Shown one piece after another: positions 1 to 5,192 of a DNA stretch of 5,192 nt. Each line of letters opens with the position of its first letter. Within the stretch, counting starts at the first letter, position 1. Both the position numbers and the translations under genes were made by a program. Location of the stretch: positions 1-5,192 of the forward strand of contig PAYV01000024.1 in the NCBI GenBank assembly GCA_002715305.1. The letters are read 5' to 3'. Under the pieces are notes generated by a model. The model saw only the letters and a list, made by a program, of their open reading frames with translations. It did no database searches and was not told the origin of the DNA. The DNA comes from Rickettsiales bacterium. Lineage in GTDB: Bacteria > Pseudomonadota > Alphaproteobacteria > Methylaequorales > Methylaequoraceae.

Positions 1-1
1 T

Positions 2-16
2 TGTTATAACATAACA
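2..16. promoter_or_regulatory. Zur operator upstream of the TonB-dependent receptor
   Basis: This is a 15-base inverted repeat, TGTTAT-AAC-ATAACA, with perfectly complementary 6-base arms around a 3-base centre. It matches the core of the proteobacterial Zur box as I know it (TGTTATnnnATAACA). It ends 28 bases before the GTG start of the receptor gene. A -10-like TATAAC (5-10) lies inside it, so bound Zur would block RNA polymerase. The assignment is strengthened by a second copy at 2892-2906, differing in one central base, beside the zur gene itself. The -35 region may lie outside the window. Confidence 0.88.
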
Positions 17-44
17 TTAAATATTAAAAAAAAAAGGATCCTTT

Positions 45-2021
45 GTGTTTAAAATATTCATTATTCTACTAACTTTAATCATCTCTACAAATAATTTAAG
101 TGCTCAAAATAAAGAAACCATATTTACAGCACCTAACGTTTTTATTACATCAAAAATTAAACCATCACAAGATTTTGAGAGCGATAGAGGTAATATTTTA
201 TTTGAATCTCATGATATTGAACAAAACAAACAATATTCTATTGGAGATATGTTAAAAGATCTTCCAGGTATTTCTTCTCAGGGCTTGGGAGTTGCGTCTC
301 GCCCGATTATTAGAGGAATGAATAATTCAAGGGTTAAAATACTACAAAATAGTGGATCATTAAGTGATGTTTCAGAGTTTGGTGAAGATCACATTGTCGG
401 ATATGATCCAATGTTAATTGACAAAGTTGAAATTATTAAAGGTCCAGGTACACTTTTATATGGAAATAATGGATTTGCAGGAGTTATTAATATAATAAAT
501 CCGTTAATTCCAGTTGATAAACCAATAAGTGATCAAGATGTTGAAGCAAATTTTGGTTATCAAACTTCTGGTGGTGAACTTAAAACAGCTTTAAAATTTG
601 GAAAATCTATAAGTAATTTTACTGTAAGAGGTTCTGGTAGTTTTTTAAGTTCAGGACCTTATAATCTTGCAAATAGTTCTTCGCAGCAACCAAACTCATC
701 TAAATTTATGACATCTGGTGGATTAGGTTTAACATACAATGATGGTGAAAATTATATTGGTGTTTCACTTGATAAACTTGAAGCAGTTTACTCACTTCCT
801 GGTGCTGAGGGTGAAGAAAATTTAACCTCTTTAAACCCAACTAGAAATTCAATTAATTTTAAATCTTCATTGGCTTTAGATAACAAATTTTTTAAAAAAC
901 TAAATTTAGATGTTACAGCTTCAGAATATAGTCATGCAGAAAGAACTACTTCTGGAAATAACCATAATATAGAATTTTTTAATGACGCTTATGAATTCAA
1001 AACATCTCTAAATCATGAATCTTTAATTAGTCAAAACGTAGATGGTTTAATTGGTTTTCATTTTCAAAATAAAAATCAAGGAGCAGAGGGAGCAGAAGAA
1101 AGTCATTTAACCAGTACCAAGACTAATAGCTTCGCGTTGTTTATCCTAGAAAATTTTAAATTTAATTTCTTTGATTTGGACATTGGAGGACGTGTTGAAT
1201 CAGTTAATCTTAAAAATACAACTTATGAAAGAGGGTTTTTTCCAGGTGCGTTCTCCTCAACTATAAAAAAGGAATTGTTTACTAACAACACAGCATTTTT
1301 GGGATTTGATTTTACGCAAAGAGCTCCTAATGTAGTAGAATTATTTGCTGATGGACCTCATCATGCCTTAGAGAATTTTGAAAATGGTGATGCTAATTTA
1401 GATGTAGAAACATCATATAATATTTCATTGGGTTATAATTATAATGAAAATTTGAATAAATTGAAAATTGAGACTTACTTCAATTATATCAATGATTTTA
1501 TTGCTGCAGACAGAGATGGAACAACAGTTGATGTGGAAGGAGAGGATTTTAATAATGTTGTGCACCTTCAATATGATGCAATATTTACTGGAATTGAATT
1601 GACTGGACAATATAATTTTGCGCAGTATCAAAATTTTGATTTTCTTACAAATTTTATGGTAGATTTTTTAAAAGGTTATAGACCAAGAGATTCACTAAAT
1701 GACAAAGCTATATCAAGAATTCCGCAATCAAAAATTAATGTTGGACTTCAAGCTAAAAGTGATGATTGGGATGCTGAACTTACATATAATCATTATTTCG
1801 ATAAAGATTTTCTTGGTCCATTTCAAACTAGAACAGGTGGACATTCAAGACTTGATTTTAATTTAACAAAAGATTTCTCTTATTCTAATGTTTCAGGTCA
1901 CTTAATGTTTGGAGCAAAGAATATACTTGACGTTGTTGGAAGAAATCATTTAGAATCTAAAAAGTCTCAGGTTCAATTACCTGGAAGAAGTTTTATTTTT
2001 ATGGTTAAATTATTTTATTAA
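45..2021 (+). CDS. ZnuD-like TonB-dependent outer-membrane receptor, probably for zinc
   Basis: The product is an outer-membrane beta-barrel receptor that should import a metal, most likely zinc, using TonB/ExbBD energy. The GTG start at 45 is chosen because AGGA (35-38) sits 6 bases upstream and it opens a good signal peptide (residues 1-20, cleavage near LSA|Q). A TonB-box-like stretch (about 31-36) precedes the plug domain (about 55-155), which has GDMLKDLPGI, an RPIIRG motif and VEIIKGPGTLLYG. The rest is barrel, with the RAPNVVELFADGPHH signature (426-440) and a terminal aromatic residue (LFY). Asp115-His116, in a plug segment rich in acidic residues, aligns by eye with the Asp-His zinc ligands described for Neisseria ZnuD. 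At 658 residues it is a normal, slightly short member. The Zur box upstream supports zinc rather than iron or heme. Another metal, or a zinc chelate, cannot be excluded. Confidence 0.9.
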   Translation: MFKIFIILLTLIISTNNLSAQNKETIFTAPNVFITSKIKPSQDFESDRGNILFESHDIEQNKQYSIGDMLKDLPGISSQGLGVASRPIIRGMNNSRVKILQNSGSLSDVSEFGEDHIVGYDPMLIDKVEIIKGPGTLLYGNNGFAGVINIINPLIPVDKPISDQDVEANFGYQTSGGELKTALKFGKSISNFTVRGSGSFLSSGPYNLANSSSQQPNSSKFMTSGGLGLTYNDGENYIGVSLDKLEAVYSLPGAEGEENLTSLNPTRNSINFKSSLALDNKFFKKLNLDVTASEYSHAERTTSGNNHNIEFFNDAYEFKTSLNHESLISQNVDGLIGFHFQNKNQGAEGAEESHLTSTKTNSFALFILENFKFNFFDLDIGGRVESVNLKNTTYERGFFPGAFSSTIKKELFTNNTAFLGFDFTQRAPNVVELFADGPHHALENFENGDANLDVETSYNISLGYNYNENLNKLKIETYFNYINDFIAADRDGTTVDVEGEDFNNVVHLQYDAIFTGIELTGQYNFAQYQNFDFLTNFMVDFLKGYRPRDSLNDKAISRIPQSKINVGLQAKSDDWDAELTYNHYFDKDFLGPFQTRTGGHSRLDFNLTKDFSYSNVSGHLMFGAKNILDVVGRNHLESKKSQVQLPGRSFIFMVKLFY

Positions 2022-2028
2022 TGCATAC

Positions 2029-2397
2029 ATGTTAAGATATTATTCATCGTATGTTTTAGTTTTTAGTAGTTTTTCTCACCTTATATGTTGTGGACTACCT
2101 ATTATCCTAAGTTTAAATTCATTTTTAGCTAGTTTAGTTTTTTTTGAATCTTTAAAAATAGGGTTTGAGTTATTTGAAAGTGTAGAAATTTATCTTTATG
2201 CATTTACTTCTATAGTATTTTTTTCATTAATTTGCTTTGAAATTTACGATAAAAATTTTAAGTGTGTTGAAGTAGATAAGTGTTGTACAGATGAACAATG
2301 TGAGTCAACAACTAAATCCGTAAAATTAAATATTATTTTATCAACAATCTTTTATTTAATTAATACTCTTATATTTCTTAAGGAAAATTTTATTTAA
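2029..2397 (+). CDS. small Cys-rich inner-membrane protein, MerC-like
   Basis: This is a 122-residue integral membrane protein. Hydrophobic segments lie at about 8-29, 32-46 (short), 54-73 and 99-117, giving three or four spans. The first span carries His17 followed by a Cys20-Cys21-Gly-Leu-Pro motif, the arrangement typical of MerC/MerT-type metal transporters. The linker before the last span has a second cluster, Cys79, Cys85-Cys86 and Cys91, within an acidic stretch. It starts 7 bases after the receptor stop with no clear ribosome binding site, so it is probably co-transcribed and translationally coupled, and under the same Zur operator. The likely role is inner-membrane passage, binding or sensing of zinc delivered by the receptor; this is inference from motif and context. 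The sequence is too divergent for me to name the family with certainty. Confidence 0.8.
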   Translation: MLRYYSSYVLVFSSFSHLICCGLPIILSLNSFLASLVFFESLKIGFELFESVEIYLYAFTSIVFFSLICFEIYDKNFKCVEVDKCCTDEQCESTTKSVKLNIILSTIFYLINTLIFLKENFI

Positions 2398-2401
2398 TAA
2401 A

Positions 2402-2417
2402 TCAAAAAGATTTTTGA
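2402..2417. terminator. possible weak bidirectional terminator hairpin
   Basis: A perfect inverted repeat, TCAAAAA-GA-TTTTTGA, lies in the 40-base gap between the convergent MerC-like and zur genes. The A run before and T run within the arms would give U-tracts on both strands. The stem is almost all A/T and the 2-base loop means the inner pairs must open, so it is a weak candidate placed mainly by location. Confidence 0.3.
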
Positions 2418-2437
2418 GGAATTTAAAATCTAAGTTG

Positions 2438-2866
2438 TTAAGAGCATTTTTTGCAGACTCCATTAATTTCTAGATTCCAGTTGGATAGAGTAAACATTTG
2501 TTTTTTTACAATCTTTTTTAAGGCAGATGGCAAACTACATAAATGAGCTTCAATGACTTTACCACAATCAGTACAAATCATAAATTGACCACCATCGTGC
2601 AAATGATCTGAAGAACAAACAGAATAAGAATTCAAACTTTCTATACGATGAATAAAGTTATATTTTTTCCAAAATTCTATTGCACGATAAGCAGTCGGTG
2701 GCTTAGGATTTTTCATTAATTTACTCAGTTTCTTTAATATTTGATAGGCTGTCAAAGGTTTTGAGCTAGAAATTAGGATTTTTAATACATTTATTCTTGG
2801 TTCAGTTAATCTGTGTTTATTCTTTGTACAAAAATCAACTGCTTTTTTTTCTAAAGAATGATTCAT
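2438..2866 (-). CDS. zur: Zur, zinc-responsive Fur-family repressor
   Basis: This cytoplasmic Fur-family regulator (142 residues) represses zinc-uptake genes when zinc is bound. The N-terminal winged-helix DNA-binding domain spans about 8-80. It includes LTAYQILKKL and PPTAYRAIEFW, the latter matching the PPTVYRALDF recognition-helix region of E. coli Zur, followed by FIHRIESLNSY. The structural zinc site is Cys98, Cys101, Cys138 and Cys141. Aligned by eye to E. coli Zur, the regulatory site is His73, Cys84, His90 (or His88) and Glu106, so all ligands appear present. These residues favour Zur over Fur, PerR or Mur. The gene is convergent with the receptor operon and divergent from the ABC operon, with the Zur operator 25 bases upstream of its ATG, which predicts autoregulation. 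No canonical Shine-Dalgarno is visible, but the next in-frame Met is at residue 51, inside the DNA-binding domain. Confidence 0.94.
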   Translation of the reverse strand: MNHSLEKKAVDFCTKNKHRLTEPRINVLKILISSSKPLTAYQILKKLSKLMKNPKPPTAYRAIEFWKKYNFIHRIESLNSYSVCSSDHLHDGGQFMICTDCGKVIEAHLCSLPSALKKIVKKQMFTLSNWNLEINGVCKKCS

Positions 2867-2891
2867 AAAATTATACCAAATGATATTATGA

Positions 2892-2906
2892 TGTTATAAT
2901 ATAACA
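2892..2906. promoter_or_regulatory. Zur operator in the zur / ABC operon divergent region
   Basis: The inverted repeat TGTTAT-AAT-ATAACA differs from the copy at 2-16 only in the last base of the central triplet. It lies 25 bases upstream of zur (minus strand) and 112 bases upstream of the ABC ATPase (plus strand). Because the repeat is symmetric and contains -10-like hexamers on both strands, one Zur-bound site could control both directions: autoregulation of zur and zinc repression of the transporter operon. Operator identity rests on recognition of the known Zur box core and on adjacency to zur. Confidence 0.9.
2895..2900 (+). promoter_or_regulatory. candidate -10 element of the ABC operon inside the Zur box
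   Basis: A perfect TATAAT hexamer reads on the plus strand within the Zur operator. Transcription would start near 2907 and give a leader of about 112 bases. No convincing -35 is seen 16-18 bases upstream. An alternative -10-like TATATT lies at 2908-2913. In both cases bound Zur would block the promoter. Confidence 0.4.
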
Positions 2907-3018
2907 ATATATTTAATTAAAGGGAAAAACAACAACAAAACCTATATTTTATCATTATTTTTATTTTTTTTTAATTTTGGTATTTTAAAGTCAGAATAAT
3001 TACAAGGTAAAATTTAAT
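2907..3018 (+). other. AT-rich leader of the ABC operon, no gene seen
   Basis: This is the non-coding stretch between the operator and the ATPase start. It contains an A-rich, CAA-repeated run (2925-2940) followed by a T-rich run (about 2958-2972), then AAGG (3004-3007), a modest ribosome binding site 11 bases before the ATG. I see no open reading frame, tRNA-like fold or recognisable riboswitch here. Confidence 0.5.
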
Positions 3019-3645
3019 ATGCTTTTTAAAGTTGATAACCTAGAATATAAGTTAGAAAATCAAAAAGCTTTGATTAATAAAAGTTTTTCGGTAGAAGAAT
3101 CAAAACATCTTTTAATTTTAGGACCTTCAGGGAGTGGAAAGACAACTCTTATAAATTTAATGGCTGGTTTACTAAAACCAACATCAGGAAATATATTATT
3201 TGATAATAAAGACTATTTGTCATTATCAGATGTAGAGATGGACATTGTTCGTGCTGAAAATTTTGGCTTTATTTTCCAAAGACTTCACCTTATTGGGCAT
3301 TTAAATGTTGAACAAAATATAATTCTTGGACAACATAATTCTAAATCTCTAAAAATTGATGAAATTATCAAAGATATTGGATTATCTGGAAAGAACAAAC
3401 AATTAGCTAGAGATTTAAGTTTTGGTGAAGCTCAACGTGTAGCGATTGCTCGTGGAGTGGCCAATAATCCTAAAGTGATATTTGCAGATGAACCAACATC
3501 AGGATTAGATGATATTAATACAAAAAAAGTTATGGACTTAATATTTTCTCAAACTAAAAAAAATAATTCAACATTAATTGTTTGTTCTCATGATCAAAGG
3601 ATTAAAAATTTATTTTTTAATGTTATGGAGTTAACTAATGAGTGA
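3019..3645 (+). CDS. ABC transporter ATPase, LolD/MacB class, zinc-regulated
   Basis: This 208-residue cytoplasmic nucleotide-binding subunit powers the permease that follows. Motifs appear in order: Walker A GPSGSGKT (35-42), Q-loop Gln87 (FQRLHLIGHLNVEQNI, close to the LolD/MacB form), signature LSFGEAQR (133-140), Walker B VIFADE with catalytic Glu158, D-loop SGLD (161-164) and H-loop His191. The second signature residue that is usually Gly is Phe here (LSFGE instead of LSGGE); the key Gly and Glu remain. Length is normal for the class. The gene follows the Zur operator and overlaps the permease by 8 bases, so subunit synthesis is coupled. LolD/MacB-class complexes act on periplasmic substrates rather than importing ions through a channel. 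It resembles the ATPase of zrg-type zinc clusters in Vibrio; that parallel is from memory. Confidence 0.9.
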   Translation: MLFKVDNLEYKLENQKALINKSFSVEESKHLLILGPSGSGKTTLINLMAGLLKPTSGNILFDNKDYLSLSDVEMDIVRAENFGFIFQRLHLIGHLNVEQNIILGQHNSKSLKIDEIIKDIGLSGKNKQLARDLSFGEAQRVAIARGVANNPKVIFADEPTSGLDDINTKKVMDLIFSQTKKNNSTLIVCSHDQRIKNLFFNVMELTNE

Positions 3646-5014
3646 TTTAAGTTTTATTTACCATTCTATAAAATCTCGTTTGTTAAATAGTTTTTTATCT
3701 ATACTTTTAACTGCATTTGGAATCTCAATAGCAATCTTAATAAATCAATTTGGTAATCATGTTAACAATAGATTAAGTGGAGACGCCAAAGATATTGATA
3801 TAGTTGTTGGAGCAAAAGGAAGCCCTCTTCAATTAATATTATCTTCAGTTTACCATATCGATCTCCCTACAGGTAATATTCCATATGATTCAGTAAAAGA
3901 ATTAATTAAAAATCCAAAAATTAAAACATCTATTCCCCTTGCATTAGGTGATAATTGGAGAGGATATAGAATTGTTGGAACTACAACTGAGTATATGAAT
4001 CACTATAATGCTAAAATTGGTGAGGGACGTGTCTGGGATAAAGAATTTGAAATTGTAGCAGGTTCTTTAGTTGATATAAATATTAATGAGGAGTTTATTG
4101 GATCTCATGGTATTTTAGAAGGTGGGAGTGAACACGGCAAAACCAAATATAAAGTAACTGGTATAATGAAACCAACAGGTACTGTTCTTGACAGATTAAT
4201 TTTAACCTCTTTAAATTCAGTACTTAAAATTCATGGACTCGAAGATATTGAACATCAAAACAAAAAATATCATAATAATGAAAAAAATCATGAACATCAA
4301 CTAGAAGGTGTTGGTCATAAAAAAGAAGATTATCATGATAATGATAAAAATCATGGTCATGAACACGAAGATGTAAATCATAATGAACTAAATCATGACA
4401 ATGAATCTAAGGATACTAATTATCATAGTAAAGAATCTCATGATGATCATGATCATAATGAATTAGGGAAACCTGAAATAACAGCCTTACTAATTACGAC
4501 TAAATCACCAATCGCGAATGTAAATCTTCCTCGGCAAATTAATAGAGATAGTTTTATGCAAGCAGCTAACCCATCACTTGAAATTACACGTCTTACCTCA
4601 ATGCTTGGATTCGGTTCGAAAAGTCTTGGTTTTCTTTCAACAATTTTAATTTCAATAGCTATTTTAAGTATTTTTTCGGGTTTAGCTAGCAATCTTGAAA
4701 ATAGAATGGGGGACTTAGCAACCTTAAGAGCAATAGGTTACTCTAAGAAAAGAATATTCAAAATAATTTCTTTAGAGGGAATAATTATTATAATTAGTGG
4801 TATTGCGTTAGGAATTATTATTGGAATAGTAGGGTTTAATATTTTAACTCAAGCCATTACACCTTTAAAAATAAGTCAAGCAAGTATTAGTTTTACATTT
4901 GATTTTATTCTGATTATTTTTCTAGTTTTTCTGGCCGGTTTAATTTCCGCAATACTACCAGCATATCGAGGATCAAAAATTAGTGTTGCAAAACAACTCT
5001 CACGAAATATATAA
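3638..5014 (+). CDS. FtsX/MacB-family ABC permease with periplasmic His-rich insert
   Basis: This is the inner-membrane partner of the preceding ATPase (458 residues). The topology is classic MacB: one span near the N-terminus (about 18-38), a large periplasmic domain (about 39-330), then three spans (about 331-350, 379-402, 421-441). The C-terminal FtsX-like part includes ENRMGDLATLRAIGYSKKRI (355-374), the coupling-helix region. The periplasmic domain has a strongly conserved-looking start, DIVVGAKGSPLQLILSSVYHIDLPTGNI (split here at residues 54-81), and a TGTVLDRLILTS stretch (180-191), both as in permeases of Zur-linked DUF2796/DUF3299 gene clusters as I remember them. Between residues 199 and 273 lies an insert with 16 His plus many Asp, Glu and Asn, suited to binding zinc in the periplasm. 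GGAG (3627-3630) lies 7 bases before the ATG. The substrate is unknown; handling of zinc or of a zinc-dependent envelope component is inferred. Confidence 0.88.
   Translation: MSDLSFIYHSIKSRLLNSFLSILLTAFGISIAILINQFGNHVNNRLSGDAKDIDIVVGAKGSPLQLILSSVYHIDLPTGNIPYDSVKELIKNPKIKTSIPLALGDNWRGYRIVGTTTEYMNHYNAKIGEGRVWDKEFEIVAGSLVDININEEFIGSHGILEGGSEHGKTKYKVTGIMKPTGTVLDRLILTSLNSVLKIHGLEDIEHQNKKYHNNEKNHEHQLEGVGHKKEDYHDNDKNHGHEHEDVNHNELNHDNESKDTNYHSKESHDDHDHNELGKPEITALLITTKSPIANVNLPRQINRDSFMQAANPSLEITRLTSMLGFGSKSLGFLSTILISIAILSIFSGLASNLENRMGDLATLRAIGYSKKRIFKIISLEGIIIIISGIALGIIIGIVGFNILTQAITPLKISQASISFTFDFILIIFLVFLAGLISAILPAYRGSKISVAKQLSRNI
4268..4393 (+). repeat. in-frame tandem repeat, two 63-base units in the His-rich insert
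   Basis: Units 4268-4330 and 4331-4393 encode two 21-residue blocks, YHNNEKNHEH... and YHDNDKNHGH..., at permease residues 211-231 and 232-252. By hand count they share about 47 of 63 bases. His positions are aligned at 2, 8, 10 and 17 of each unit. A further block starting YHSKESHDDHDHNE (262-275) may be a shortened, more diverged copy. The repeat length is a multiple of three, so the frame is kept. Confidence 0.7.
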
Positions 5015-5037
5015 GAAATGTAAAAATAATCTTTTTA

Positions 5038-5043
5038 AGAGGA
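5038..5043 (+). promoter_or_regulatory. Shine-Dalgarno that points to an ATT start
   Basis: AGAGGA is the best ribosome binding site in the window. It lies 8 bases before ATT at 5052 and 11 before ATA at 5055, and there is no ATG, GTG or TTG at a usable distance in the frame of the downstream exported protein. The only nearby ATG (5018) is followed at once by a stop. Confidence 0.6.
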
Positions 5044-5051
5044 ATTAAAAT

Positions 5052-5192
5052 ATTATAAAAAAATTATTTATCATTTTAGCATTTTTTACATTTTCCATTG
5101 CCTTGAACTCAAATTCTCAAGAGATTGAAGCATTTGATGAGGCTGAATCATTAGATGAAGATGATCTTCTTCAATATGTAGAAGATTTTATA
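5052..5192 (+). CDS. exported acidic protein, third gene of the ABC operon (3' end cut)
   Basis: This is the beginning of a gene running off the window; 47 codons are visible. With ATT read as initiator Met, it begins MIKKLFIILAFFTFSIALNS, a standard Sec signal peptide with two Lys and a hydrophobic core. Cleavage is probably around residues 22-23. No lipobox Cys is seen, so the product should be soluble in the periplasm. The mature N-terminus is very acidic (EIEAFDEAESLDEDDLLQYVEDF). The frame is closed by TAA at 5046-5048, so the start must be ATT (5052) or ATA (5055), or else the TTG at 5103, which would destroy the signal peptide. It lies 37 bases after the permease and should be co-transcribed with it. 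Position suggests a periplasmic partner of the ABC complex, as DUF3299/DUF2796 proteins are in related clusters, but too little is visible to assign a family. Confidence 0.65.
   Translation, partial: MIKKLFIILAFFTFSIALNSNSQEIEAFDEAESLDEDDLLQYVEDFI

Noticed and set aside
821..835. Exact 15-base match TTTAACCTCTTTAAA at 821-835 and 4201-4215
   Set aside because: Both copies encode Leu-Thr-Ser-Leu-Asn in frame in unrelated proteins; in AT-rich coding sequence with skewed codon use this is best taken as coincidence.
1425..1631. Minus-strand open frame of 68 codons inside the receptor gene
   Set aside because: It lies wholly within the well-supported receptor coding sequence and has a composition expected from its complement (Ile/Ser-rich), with no motif and no ribosome binding site.
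2870..2875. Extended -10 (TGG-TATAAT on the minus strand) just before zur
   Set aside because: It ends 3 bases before the ATG, so transcription would start inside the first codons, and no alternative downstream start keeps the DNA-binding domain. It is probably chance in AT-rich DNA.
4235..4460. CAT-rich repeat region considered as a CRISPR-like or non-coding repeat array
   Set aside because: The repeats are in frame inside the permease, have no unique spacers of constant length, and are explained by His/Asp codons.
4453..4692. Minus-strand open frame of 79 codons inside the permease gene
   Set aside because: It is the antisense shadow of the conserved FtsX-family region and has no recognisable domain or upstream signals.
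5018..5023. ATG at 5018 as start of the third ABC-operon gene
   Set aside because: It is followed immediately by TAA and is not in the frame of the signal peptide.

Overview
The window is a compact, strongly AT-rich bacterial region. It has short intergenic gaps, overlapping genes, standard TGA/TAA stops and Lys/Asn/Ile-rich proteins. A TonB-dependent outer-membrane receptor shows the host is Gram-negative. Composition and gene style resemble a streamlined marine proteobacterium, for example a SAR86-like or AT-rich alphaproteobacterial lineage. This assignment is inference; no rRNA or other phylogenetic marker is present.

The layout is three transcription units that read as one zinc-starvation module. 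Unit 1 (plus strand, 45-2397) holds a ZnuD-type TonB-dependent receptor and, 7 bases after it, a small Cys-rich membrane protein resembling MerC. A near-perfect Zur operator (2-16) lies directly upstream of the receptor. Unit 2 (minus strand, 2866-2438) is a Zur-type Fur-family repressor that converges on unit 1. Unit 3 (plus strand, from 3019) encodes a LolD/MacB-class ATPase, an FtsX/MacB-class permease overlapping it by 8 bases and carrying a long His/Asp-rich insert, and the start of an exported acidic protein cut by the window end. A second Zur operator (2892-2906), differing from the first by one base, sits between units 2 and 3 and can serve both.

Proposed working model (inference): when zinc is scarce Zur releases both operators. 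The receptor then brings zinc across the outer membrane with TonB energy, the MerC-like protein may carry or sense it at the inner membrane, and the MacB-like complex with its periplasmic His-rich loop and exported partner handles zinc in the periplasm. The ATPase/permease pair resembles the ABC pair of the zinc-regulated zrg-type clusters known from Vibrio. No ZnuABC-type importer is seen in this window.

The least expected details are the tandemly duplicated His-rich insert in the permease, the metal-ligand-like cysteine cluster of the small protein, and a downstream gene whose only workable start appears to be ATT.
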